Assembly: GCF_902804485.1 (NCBI RefSeq)
Contig: NZ_CADCST010000072.1
Location: 87,425 to 151,424, forward strand
From: Flavobacterium collinsii
GTDB lineage: Bacteria; Bacteroidota; Bacteroidia; Flavobacteriales; Flavobacteriaceae
Direction of reading: 5' to 3'
DNA: 64,000 nt
Position numbers and translations under genes: made by a program. Below the pieces are notes generated by a model. That model was not told where the DNA came from. It saw only the letters and a list, made by a program, of their open reading frames with translations, and made no database searches. Positions 33,910-42,275 of this stretch are shown here, one piece after another. How positions within the stretch are numbered: the first letter of the stretch is position 1; the number at the start of each line of letters is the position of its first letter.

Positions 33910-35172
33910 TTAATTTATGATGTTTATAGAGTTGGCGTTTCCTTTACCGATTACTCTCTGGTATCGATCGTTACTTTCTCTATAGTAAACCAGTATGGTG
34001 TATTCGTTTTCAGTCTGATAAAAGTTTCCGTCGATCGCATTTTCATAATCTATCACCCCTTTTTTATCGGCAACCGTATATTGAAAAGCTGTAAAACCCT
34101 GTTTAATCATAACCGCTTTTTCAAAAATACCTTTCTCTGAATTATAATCCATTTTATATTCAGGAGCCAGGCAGTAATTGTTGAACATTCCGCTGATATA
34201 AATGTCCTTATTCGAAGATCTGAAAGTGGGGGCAGACAGGTTAAAATATACCCAGGCATAATCTGCTTCAATTTCATTGTTGGAAGCATTTATATTCTTC
34301 ACCACGAAGTTTCCGTTTACATCCTGATTGTTTGTATAAATTTGATTGGCTCTTGCCAGATTAGTGAACAAATAAGAATTATAAATATCGTTGCTGGTTC
34401 CCACCTTTGCTACATTGGTACTTGCTGCACGGATGTCTTTGTTTTCAAAATACAAGAACTCATTTCCACCCCAAAACTGCGTTTCCTGATCGTATTTGTA
34501 TACCATTTGATTCCCGATGGTGTACTGCGGAGGGATATTTTTGATCGCCGTATTAAAGTTTCCATTTTGTAACAACAGGACTTTTATATTTTGCAGAGGA
34601 GTCTGAAAAACAATATCGTTAGACGATATTGAAAAATCCAGATTTTGTTTGTAATCAATATTCGCAAGATTTCGGCTTCGTTTTACCTGAGCTGCTACAG
34701 TAGCGTGATTTTCGTATAAAATAAATTTTCTGGACAGTACAACTTCCTTATCCTCGTTCAAAATTCTCAGCATATAATTACCTGAAAGTCGCAGTTGGGT
34801 CGTAAACTGATTGGGAAAAGGAAGTCGGTAATGCGAATAGATTTGAAGCGTATTAAACGAATTCGAATAATCGGTGATGCGCTGATTGTCGAAACCGCCG
34901 ATATAGTCATTTTTTGGAATATCGGTTGGTTTCCAGTTGTAATCGCAGTGTAGGATTTCAAAATAATAATTGGCTTCATTGCCAAACAAATCATCAAATT
35001 GAAATTGAAACGTATCGCCCAGTTCGAAAATCGGAACCACATTGCCACCGTTCTGAACAAACGAAACGGTTTTAATATTGTAAGGAGGATTTACTTCGGT
35101 TTGTACTTCCTGAGCTGTCGCTGAAGCAAAAAATAAAAATATAAAGAGATTCTTAAACAATTTTTTCGGCAT
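33910..35172 (-). CDS. Type IX secretion system plug protein (DUF5103)
   Basis: A 420-residue exported protein. The signal peptide MPKKLFKNLFIFLFFASATAQ precedes beta-rich domains with the DUF5103 hallmarks YYFEILHCDYNWKPTDIPKNDYIGGF and SHYRLPFPNQFTTQLRLSGNYMLRI. In F. johnsoniae the protein of this family plugs the periplasmic side of the SprA translocon when the channel is empty. This is one of the clearest Bacteroidota markers in the window. No other T9SS gene is seen here, consistent with the scattered T9SS loci of flavobacteria. Family assignment is by recognition of these motifs, not by search. Confidence 0.85.
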   Translation of the reverse strand: MPKKLFKNLFIFLFFASATAQEVQTEVNPPYNIKTVSFVQNGGNVVPIFELGDTFQFQFDDLFGNEANYYFEILHCDYNWKPTDIPKNDYIGGFDNQRITDYSNSFNTLQIYSHYRLPFPNQFTTQLRLSGNYMLRILNEDKEVVLSRKFILYENHATVAAQVKRSRNLANIDYKQNLDFSISSNDIVFQTPLQNIKVLLLQNGNFNTAIKNIPPQYTIGNQMVYKYDQETQFWGGNEFLYFENKDIRAASTNVAKVGTSNDIYNSYLFTNLARANQIYTNNQDVNGNFVVKNINASNNEIEADYAWVYFNLSAPTFRSSNKDIYISGMFNNYCLAPEYKMDYNSEKGIFEKAVMIKQGFTAFQYTVADKKGVIDYENAIDGNFYQTENEYTILVYYRESNDRYQRVIGKGNANSINIIN

Positions 35173-35255
35173 CTTATTAGGTTGTAAGATTGTAAATATA
35201 ACAATTTTATAGAACGTAATAAGATGCTATTTTAGAGGTTTTGAAAACAAATGGA

Positions 35256-38162
35256 TCAGGAACCCAGCAGATATTCCAGATTGGCTTCGATTTCATTACT
35301 GATATGGCTTTCTTCCAAAAGGGAATCCGACAGTAGTTTTTTGTTTTCCTGTAGTTTGATTATTTTTTCTTCTACTGTATTTTTTGAAATGAACCGAACA
35401 ACATTTACTTTATTCAATTGCCCGATACGGTGTGCTCTTCCTACCCCTTGTTTTTCAGCAAAAGGATTCCACCACGGATCTAAGAATAGTACGTAGGAAG
35501 CTTTGGTGATATTCAAACCGACACCTCCTGCTTTGAGCGAAATAAAGAATAATAAAGGATTTTCCTTTTCCTGAAACAATTTTACCTGCTGCTCTCTTTT
35601 TTGCGAAGGCGTTTCACCGGTGATCTCACAATATTCTATTTTGTTTTCCTTGCACCAGGTTGTATAAAAATGCAAATTTGTCACAAACGAGCTAAAAATG
35701 ATCACTTTTTGTTTTCCTTTAACTAAGTTTTTCAAGTAATTCGTTACGGCAATATATTTTCCGGAATCTACTTCTGAATCCTGATCGATCATTTTAGGAT
35801 GATTGCTCAGTTGTCTCAGCTTCATTAAAGTGTTAATAATACTAATTTTATCAGGGCCAGATCCATCCGTTTTCAGTAAAAAGTTACGTGCTTTTGATTT
35901 CTCTTTTTCGTATAGCTTTTCCTGTTCAGCATCCATATTACAGTAATAAACCTGCTCTGTCAATTCAGGTAAATCTTTTAAAACCTGTTCTTTGGTCCTT
36001 CTTAAAATATAAGGCTGGATCAGGTTTTTTAATTCATTTAAAACTTCTTCGTTCTGTTTTTTTTCAATAGGATTTTTGAAATTCTCCATGAAAAAAGTAT
36101 AGCTCCCCAAAATATCCGGATTGATAAACTGCATCTGCGACCATAAATCGTCAAGTGAATTTTCAATAGGTGTTCCACTCAAAGCAATTTTATGCCCCGT
36201 GCTGATTTTATTGATGGCTTTAAATATCTTAGAATCCCTGTTTTTAATGTATTGACTCTCGTCTAAAATCAAATAGCGGAAATCATATTTTTCTAAAATA
36301 GAAATGTCACGATGAACAATGCTGTAACTCGTAAAAATTAAATCGGTTGAATTTAATCTGCTTGCCAGTAATTTTCGGTCATTGCCCACGTATTGCATTT
36401 TCGAAAAATGAGGCGTAAACTTTCCGGCTTCATTGTACCAGTTAAAAACCAAAGAAGAAGGGAGAACGATCAAGGCTTTCAGTGGTTCTCTTTCGATGGT
36501 TGTATCGTTTGAGAACAAATCGAAATTGGTCGTTTTGGTCGTGAAGCCCAATTGCTCCTGTACCGCAACTAAAACCGCTAAAGTCTGCAGCGTTTTTCCA
36601 AGTCCCATGTCATCGGCCAGACACGCGCCAAGATTGGCATTAAAGTGACCCAAAAGCCATTTTACACCATCAATCTGATACGGTCTCAAGGTTGCTTTTA
36701 GTAAATCGGAAGCTGTAAATTCAGCTTTATGAATTTGATCAGGATCATTGGCGATTTCTGAAATTCCGTCTAAAGCAGTAAAATTACTTTTACGCAACAA
36801 AACAGTTCCGTTTTCTGTCTTTGCCAATTTTGCCAGAGAGCCGTATTTGCTAAACCATTCGAGCGGAATCAAAAAGTAATTTCCGTCAGGTAACATAAAG
36901 AGTCTTTCTTTGCTTTTTATGTTTGGAATGATTTCGCTGAAATTGATTTTATAAGGACCAATTGTGATGATTATTTTAATGTCGAACCAATCGGCTTTCG
37001 TTTCTTTAGCAATTGAAATCGTATTGCTTTCGGTGATGATTTCTTTGCTTTCGAGTTTGAGATTCTGGATTGTAAAACCCAGACTTTCGAGTTGTTCTTT
37101 ATAGTCAATAATGAATTGAATATTGACATACGGATCAGAGGCCTCGGCATCTGAACTCAATCCAAACAATTCATTTTTAATTTTTGTTAAACCAAGATGG
37201 AGTAATTTGTCTGTATAGGAAATCTCATCAGCGCTTCGTTTAAACTGAATAATTTTAGGTTCGTTTGCAACACTAAAATCAACAAAAGAGTGTGTTTTTT
37301 TAGTTTTACCCGCATCAAACGAATAGCCGTTATAGTCAAAAAAAAGGTTGAGGTAATAGCAGTTTTTAAAGAAATCATAAACAGGTTGAATCGTGCACGA
37401 AATAATTTTGTCACGACTTTCAATTTCAAAACCAGTCGCTTCAATATCGATTTTTTTGGCTATTTCAGGAATGAAATTCTTAAAATAATTGTCAACTAAT
37501 TTTGAAGGTATTTCGATTGATTTTTTCTTTAAAAACGGGGAAAGTTTTTTAGCATTAAGCTCTTTTAATTGCCCAAGTTTTTTGTCGACGATCAACCAGC
37601 CCGGTTCGTCTAAAAGAATATCCACACTTTTATCCATTGGTAAAAATGTGGTTTCGTCTTCTTTTAAAGATAAAGTATAAGTAATACCTTCAGCGTGTTT
37701 GTCAAATTGAATCTGAGGTTCAAATTCTAACGGATTTGTATCGACTCTCCAACGATAGAAATCCTTTTCGGCACTCATATTAGCAGAGAATGGAAATTGT
37801 TCTTTTACAATTAGATTGTAAAAGGATTCTAAGTTAAATTTTAAATGCTGACGAATGGCAAACTCAATTTTGGAATCTTTTTGTAAATCAGCAATTGTTT
37901 TAGCCGATTTGATTTTGGCGCTGAATTTCTTGAAAATAAAATCAGGCTTTAAAGAGTCGCAAGCTGTCAGTATTTTTTTTGTATTGGAATCTAAATTTTC
38001 AAAAAGAACTCCAAAACTTTCAAGTACATCTGCACTCGCTTTTTTGTCTAGATATTTAATATCATCGGTATTCTCAATGATATAAGCTGTTGGGATATAT
38101 ACATACAGGTTTTTTTCAAAACTGATGTCAAAGCAAAACTGAAATGATTTTGAAGGTTCCAA
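35256..38162 (-). CDS. SNF2-family DEAD/DEAH helicase
   Basis: A 968-residue Swi2/Snf2-type ATPase. The N-terminal half (about 480 residues) is beta/alpha-rich without a recognisable SWIM zinc finger. The ATPase core shows ACLADDMGLGKTLQTLAVL (motif I), LILDESQYIKN (motif II), ALSGTPIENSLDDLWSQM (motif III) and, in the second RecA lobe, ISLKAGGVGLNITKASYVLFLDPWWNP and VGRAHRIGQ (motifs V-VI). It remodels protein-DNA complexes or aids RNA polymerase recycling; no methylase or nuclease neighbour points to defence. The start appears to be TTG, since a stop lies two codons upstream. Confidence 0.93.
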   Translation of the reverse strand: MEPSKSFQFCFDISFEKNLYVYIPTAYIIENTDDIKYLDKKASADVLESFGVLFENLDSNTKKILTACDSLKPDFIFKKFSAKIKSAKTIADLQKDSKIEFAIRQHLKFNLESFYNLIVKEQFPFSANMSAEKDFYRWRVDTNPLEFEPQIQFDKHAEGITYTLSLKEDETTFLPMDKSVDILLDEPGWLIVDKKLGQLKELNAKKLSPFLKKKSIEIPSKLVDNYFKNFIPEIAKKIDIEATGFEIESRDKIISCTIQPVYDFFKNCYYLNLFFDYNGYSFDAGKTKKTHSFVDFSVANEPKIIQFKRSADEISYTDKLLHLGLTKIKNELFGLSSDAEASDPYVNIQFIIDYKEQLESLGFTIQNLKLESKEIITESNTISIAKETKADWFDIKIIITIGPYKINFSEIIPNIKSKERLFMLPDGNYFLIPLEWFSKYGSLAKLAKTENGTVLLRKSNFTALDGISEIANDPDQIHKAEFTASDLLKATLRPYQIDGVKWLLGHFNANLGACLADDMGLGKTLQTLAVLVAVQEQLGFTTKTTNFDLFSNDTTIEREPLKALIVLPSSLVFNWYNEAGKFTPHFSKMQYVGNDRKLLASRLNSTDLIFTSYSIVHRDISILEKYDFRYLILDESQYIKNRDSKIFKAINKISTGHKIALSGTPIENSLDDLWSQMQFINPDILGSYTFFMENFKNPIEKKQNEEVLNELKNLIQPYILRRTKEQVLKDLPELTEQVYYCNMDAEQEKLYEKEKSKARNFLLKTDGSGPDKISIINTLMKLRQLSNHPKMIDQDSEVDSGKYIAVTNYLKNLVKGKQKVIIFSSFVTNLHFYTTWCKENKIEYCEITGETPSQKREQQVKLFQEKENPLLFFISLKAGGVGLNITKASYVLFLDPWWNPFAEKQGVGRAHRIGQLNKVNVVRFISKNTVEEKIIKLQENKKLLSDSLLEESHISNEIEANLEYLLGS

Positions 38163-38210
38163 GATTTAGGGATTTGGTTGGCTTATAAGTTAGAGATTGG
38201 GCAAAAAAAT

Positions 38211-38248
38211 AAAGAGTTTTCAAAATATCAATAATTTGAAAACTCTTT
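38211..38248 (-). terminator. Terminator of the methyltransferase gene
   Basis: Perfect 14-bp stem AAAGAGTTTTCAAA (38211-38224) with 38235-38248, flanked by A/T tracts. Confidence 0.8.
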
Positions 38249-38283
38249 TTAAATGAACTTGTATCACTTATATGGTGAAAGAA

Positions 38284-39057
38284 TTAGTTTTCCTGTTTGA
38301 AGCATAGCGGAATGATTTCGCCCTTTGCCAAACAATATTTTTCTACCAGTTCAGGTGAAATTTTGTGGGTATAGTCTTCTTCGATAACGATAAAACCGAT
38401 GCTTCTTAATTTGTCAAAATAGTCACGGCCGTAAATGCGCACGTGATCGTACTGACCAAATATTTTAGCACGTTCTTTTTGATCGGTAATGGTATCGTCG
38501 GCAAAAGTAACTGCTCTGGATAAGTCCTGTGGAATTTGAAGAATCGCCATTCCGCCCGGTTTTAAAACGCGGAATAATTCCTGCATGGCCTTGGTATCAT
38601 CCGGAATATGTTCTAAAACGTGATTGCATAAAATAACATCATATTCGTTGTCTTTAAAAGGCAAATTACAAATGTCTGCTTTTACATCTGCTAAAGGCGA
38701 AAACAAATCGGTTGTAGTATAATCCAGGTTTTTCTGTTTGCGAAATCTTTTGTAAAAAGCCTGTTCCGGAGCAAAGTGTAATACTTTTTTAGGTGCTGTA
38801 AAAAAATCAGTCTGATCATTCAGATACAGCCAAAGCAAACGGTGTCTCTCTAAGGAAAGTGTACTTGGTGAAAGCACATTGTTGCGTTGTTTTCCGTATC
38901 CATAAGGCAAAAAACTTCTAAAACTTTTCCCGTCAATTGGATCAGTATATTTGCTTCCTCTTAATGATAAAGCTAAAACAGGACGCGCCACATAACTTAA
39001 ACGAATTAATATTGGACGGGGTATTGTATTAAGTACTAATTTAAAAAGTTTCTTCAC
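38284..39057 (-). CDS. SAM-dependent methyltransferase
   Basis: A 257-residue class I methyltransferase. The N-terminal 90 residues are basic and amphipathic. The Methyltransf_11-type core has VLHFAPEQAFYKRF, a DLFSPLADVKADICNLPFKDNEYDVILCNHVLEHIPDD block and FRVLKPGGMAILQIPQD. Substrate is unknown. Its upstream end lies 14 nt from the repeat that frames the GxxExxY gene, so that element may have displaced or altered its original promoter. Confidence 0.88.
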   Translation of the reverse strand: MKKLFKLVLNTIPRPILIRLSYVARPVLALSLRGSKYTDPIDGKSFRSFLPYGYGKQRNNVLSPSTLSLERHRLLWLYLNDQTDFFTAPKKVLHFAPEQAFYKRFRKQKNLDYTTTDLFSPLADVKADICNLPFKDNEYDVILCNHVLEHIPDDTKAMQELFRVLKPGGMAILQIPQDLSRAVTFADDTITDQKERAKIFGQYDHVRIYGRDYFDKLRSIGFIVIEEDYTHKISPELVEKYCLAKGEIIPLCFKQEN

Positions 39058-39071
39058 GGTAAATGTATTTG

Positions 39072-39099
39072 AACACGAATTTCACGAATTAACACGGAT
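39072..39099. repeat. Left inverted repeat framing the GxxExxY gene
   Basis: The AACACGAATTTCACG core continues to 39099. It is an inverted, roughly 25/28-identical copy of the repeat at 39553-39580. A further GTGAAATTTCACGAA copy lies just inside at 39110-39124. Confidence 0.75.
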
Positions 39100-39136
39100 T
39101 AATGTTGTGGTGAAATTTCACGAACCTTGATTTGGG

Positions 39137-39514
39137 TTAAAGTATTATTCTTTTATATTTAAGGCTATCTTCTCCAAAATTAACTAGTAAGCCCAGTTTG
39201 TTTTGTGATGCAGCCAGATAATTTAATGTTTGTTTGATTTCACTGCTCGAAAGAGTTGTAATTGCTTTCAGTTCCAAAATGATTTCATCGAAAATTACAA
39301 AATCGGCAAAATAGTAGCTTGATAAAATAATGTCTTTGTAGGCAATATTAAACTTTAATTCACGACTATAAGGAATTTCGTTTCGTTGAAATTCATATTC
39401 TAATGCGTCACCATAAACTTTCTCACTATGTCCTTTACCTAAAATTTTATGGACTTCCATACAGATTCCTATAATTTTATAGGACTCTTCTTTTAAATAT
39501 AAATCACTCATCAT
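39137..39514 (-). CDS. GxxExxY protein (PD-(D/E)XK nuclease-like)
   Basis: A 125-residue protein of the GxxExxY family. The name motif is G28-x-x-E31-x-x-Y34 (GKGHSEKVYGDALEYEF). The putative nuclease core is complete: Asp71 in YYFADFVIF and the E81-L-K83 pair in IILELKAITTLS, as in the PDDEXK_3 group. No activity has been shown for the family as far as I know. The gene lies in a 509-bp block bounded by inverted CACGAATTTCACG repeats, between a methyltransferase gene and map, with the right repeat meeting the map stop codon. A link between this nuclease-like protein and the repeats is my inference. Confidence 0.88.
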   Translation of the reverse strand: MMSDLYLKEESYKIIGICMEVHKILGKGHSEKVYGDALEYEFQRNEIPYSRELKFNIAYKDIILSSYYFADFVIFDEIILELKAITTLSSSEIKQTLNYLAASQNKLGLLVNFGEDSLKYKRIIL

Positions 39515-39552
39515 TCAGTCTCTCTATCTGTGTAATTTCAGCAAAAACAGTA

Positions 39553-39580
39553 TTTCGTGTTAATTCGTGAAATTTGTGTT
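39553..39580. repeat. Right inverted repeat framing the GxxExxY gene
   Basis: Reverse complement reads AACACAAATTTCACGAATTA and onward, matching 39072-39099 with about three mismatches. Its outer end overlaps the map stop codon (39579-39581). Confidence 0.75.
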
Positions 39581-40397
39581 ATAAAACTAACGGCACTTTT
39601 CGGAATTCATCTTCTTCGTTGCTTTCGATTCCTAAAGCTTTATAGATGTATTGGAAAGTAGATAATAACTCTGGTTTTCCTTCAATTAAAGCCACGTCAT
39701 GCTCGAAATGCGCACTCGGTTTTCCATCAGCAGTTGTAATAGTCCAGCCGTCTTTATGTTGTTTGATATTTCTTGTACCCATATTGATCATTGGCTCAAT
39801 TGCAACAACCATTCCTTCTACAAAAAGTTTTCCACGGCCGCGTTTTCCGTAATTTGGCATTTCAGGTTCTTCGTGCATTTTTTGCCCTAAACCGTGTCCT
39901 ACCAATTCGCGAACCACTCCGTAACCGTGACCTTCGGTGTATTTCTGAATCGCATTTCCAACATCTTCCACGCGATTTCCGGCTTTAAATTCTTTGATTC
40001 CTACGTAAAGAGATTCTTTCGTTACTTTGAGAAGCTTTTTAACTTCAGGAGCAACTTCTCCAATTTCGAAACTATAGGCGTGATCACCGTGGTATCCATT
40101 TTTGAATGCACCACAATCTACAGAAATAACGTCACCGCTTTTCAGGGGTGTATTGTTCGGAATTCCGTGTACAACCTGAGAGTTAGGACTCATACATAGC
40201 GAATTTGGGAAATCATACAATCCCAAAAAACTCGGAACAGCACCGTGATCACGGATGAATTCTTCAGCTAGTTTGTCCAGGTATAATGTGGTTACTCCTT
40301 CTTTAATTTCAGAAGCAATCATTCCTAATGTTTTAGATACGATCAAAGCACTTTCGCGCATTAATTCGATTTCTTCACGTGATTTTACAATAATCAT
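39579..40397 (-). CDS. map: Methionine aminopeptidase, type I
   Basis: A 272-residue metalloprotease that removes the initiator Met. The five metal ligands fit: Asp in ISVDCGAF, Asp in GYHGDHAYSF, His in GHGLGQKMHEEPEMPNYG, Glu in VAIEPMINMG and Glu in HFEHDVALIEG. Length is normal for type Ia with a short C-terminal tail (SNEEDEFRKVPLVL). The stop codon coincides with the edge of the inverted repeat to its left. It is not in the ribosomal-protein cluster where map is often found. Confidence 0.95.
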   Translation of the reverse strand: MIIVKSREEIELMRESALIVSKTLGMIASEIKEGVTTLYLDKLAEEFIRDHGAVPSFLGLYDFPNSLCMSPNSQVVHGIPNNTPLKSGDVISVDCGAFKNGYHGDHAYSFEIGEVAPEVKKLLKVTKESLYVGIKEFKAGNRVEDVGNAIQKYTEGHGYGVVRELVGHGLGQKMHEEPEMPNYGKRGRGKLFVEGMVVAIEPMINMGTRNIKQHKDGWTITTADGKPSAHFEHDVALIEGKPELLSTFQYIYKALGIESNEEDEFRKVPLVL

Positions 40398-40462
40398 AAT
40401 TTCGGATTTTCAGTTCGCAAAAGTACAAATTTTAATATTATTTTTTTATTTAAAATTTTTTG

Positions 40463-40617
40463 CCACGAATTTCACGAATTGTGATGAATGACAGGTATTT
40501 AAAAGTTAGCCACGAATTTCACGAATTTTCACAAATTAGATTGCGTTTAAATATTTAGGATTTAGCGAATCAATATGTATGCGTAAAGTTTAAAAATAGA
40601 AATTCGTGAATTCGTGG
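40463..40617. repeat. CACGAATT-family repeat cluster
   Basis: Two direct copies of CCACGAATTTCACGAATT (40463-40480 and 40510-40527) and one inverted copy (40601-40617) lie between map and the DUF445 gene. Same word as at 9031-9087 and around the GxxExxY gene. Confidence 0.75.
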
Positions 40618-40690
40618 CGATCAGACAATTAATAGGAATTAATAGTTCACAGAAAAAACGTAAATTAGTAAGGATTAAAATCAATTAATT

Positions 40691-41944
40691 ATGGAAACGT
40701 CTGTAGATTATGAAAATATATCCAAAAGAAAAGCTTTAAAACGGATGAAACGGAATGCATTGGCGCTTTTAGGCTTTGCAGTAGTTTTATTTATTATAGC
40801 GGTTTATTTTAAGATTCCAATGCTTCAGGCTTTTAGTGAGGCAGCAATGGTAGGGGGAATTGCAGACTGGTTTGCTGTGGTGGCTTTGTTTCGTCATCCA
40901 CTGGGAATCCCGATTTGGCATACTGCAATTATTCCGACCAAGAAAAACGAAATAGGTGAAAACTTAGGGAATTTCGTTTCAGAAGAATTTCTGAATCGGG
41001 AAAAACTCGAAATAAAACTGGAAGAGTTTAATTTCGCAACAAAAGCTTCCGATTGGCTTTCACAGTCTGAAAATGCTAATAAAATTGCCAGTGTAGTAGC
41101 TTTAAATATTATTCCGGGAGTTTTAAAAACGATAAAAGATGAAGATATCAAACGATTTATTCAAACTCAGTTCAAAGAAAAACTAGAGGCTGTCAATTTT
41201 GGCGATTGGGTAGCGCTGGCGTTAGAGCCTTTGCAGAAAGGGAAGGTGAAGGATGAGCTGCTGACCAACGTGCTTAATGTTATGAGTACAGAACTTAGTA
41301 ATAATAAAGACCTGATTCGGAAAAAAGTAAAAGAGTCAACCCCGTTTCTGAGTTTTGGTCTGGCCGATAAAAGTATCACAGAGGGTGTTTTTAATGGGCT
41401 TGCTGATTTCCTTAACGAAGCAAAACATCCCGGAAGCGCGATCAGACTTAAAATAGACGAATATGTTTATGACTTTTTAGATAAGGTAAAGAATTCAGAG
41501 GAGATGAGGGTAAAGATCAATACCATGATTCTGAGTTTTGCCGGCAAAAAAGAGGTTCAGGATTATGTTAACGGAATTTGGGACGAAATAAAAGAATCGA
41601 TTTCAACTGATCTGAAAAAAGGTGATGAGTCGTCGATTAAGAAAAGTATTTCGGGCTTAATTCAGGGTTTCGGAAACGGAATAAAAGAAGATGCAGTTAT
41701 GATTGACAAAATCAATAATTTCATCAAGAATGATTTGCTTTCTATTCTTCTGAATAATAAAAAAGTGATAGGAGATTTAATTTCCTCTACGGTAAAAAGT
41801 TGGGACGGAAAAGAAGTTTCGGAAAAACTAGAACTGGAAATCGGTAAAGATTTGCAATACATCCGAATCAACGGGACGTTGGTAGGAGGTCTTATCGGAC
41901 TCGTGATTTATGCCGTCGAGTGGACGTATCATTATTTGGTTTAG
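40691..41944 (+). CDS. DUF445 family membrane protein
   Basis: A 417-residue protein anchored by an N-terminal hydrophobic segment (LALLGFAVVLFIIAVYF) and a C-terminal one (NGTLVGGLIGLVIYAVEWTYHYLV). The conserved signature EAAMVGGIADWFAVVALFRHPLGIPIWHTAIIPTKKNEIGENLGNFV marks DUF445 (YjiN/YheB-like). The rest is helical and probably extends in the periplasm or cytoplasm. The family's function is unknown. No operon neighbour. Confidence 0.88.
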   Translation: METSVDYENISKRKALKRMKRNALALLGFAVVLFIIAVYFKIPMLQAFSEAAMVGGIADWFAVVALFRHPLGIPIWHTAIIPTKKNEIGENLGNFVSEEFLNREKLEIKLEEFNFATKASDWLSQSENANKIASVVALNIIPGVLKTIKDEDIKRFIQTQFKEKLEAVNFGDWVALALEPLQKGKVKDELLTNVLNVMSTELSNNKDLIRKKVKESTPFLSFGLADKSITEGVFNGLADFLNEAKHPGSAIRLKIDEYVYDFLDKVKNSEEMRVKINTMILSFAGKKEVQDYVNGIWDEIKESISTDLKKGDESSIKKSISGLIQGFGNGIKEDAVMIDKINNFIKNDLLSILLNNKKVIGDLISSTVKSWDGKEVSEKLELEIGKDLQYIRINGTLVGGLIGLVIYAVEWTYHYLV

Positions 41945-42275
41945 CCTGTTGGATGTGATTTATAGATATTCTTTTCTGGCGTATTAAGGAGCTGTGCTTC
42001 TGTGTGGTAAAAGTTTTTCTCGCAGATTAAACGAATTAAAAAGATTTAAAGAAATCTGCCTAATCTGCTAAATCTGTGGGAGAAAAATAGTCAAAATAAA
42101 TATATTTCGTCTGCATAGCTCTCTGCGTTTTATTTAAAGTGAAACGCCTTTTTTTACAGCTGTAAAACCTATGTTTCTATGCGTTAAAGTAATGACGCCG
42201 AATTTAATCTTATGAGTGATCTATCTTTATTTAAAGAAACGCTTTACTAGTTAGATCACTCCTAAGATTTAAAAA
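41945..42275. other. Intergenic region with repeat and long hairpin
   Basis: No gene. It holds a decayed CGCAGATTAAA...AATCTGCTAAATCTG repeat (about 42010-42090). It also holds an 18-bp inverted repeat with one mismatch (42206-42223 with 42252-42269, containing GAGTGATCTA) that may terminate the export operon. Confidence 0.5.

Noticed and set aside
35256..38162. SNF2 helicase as part of a defence island (for example DISARM-like)
   Set aside because: No methylase, nuclease or PLD partner surrounds it; neighbours are housekeeping genes.
39072..39580. Calling the GxxExxY block a classical insertion sequence
   Set aside because: No transposase motif and no target-site duplication could be seen, so only repeats and gene are annotated.
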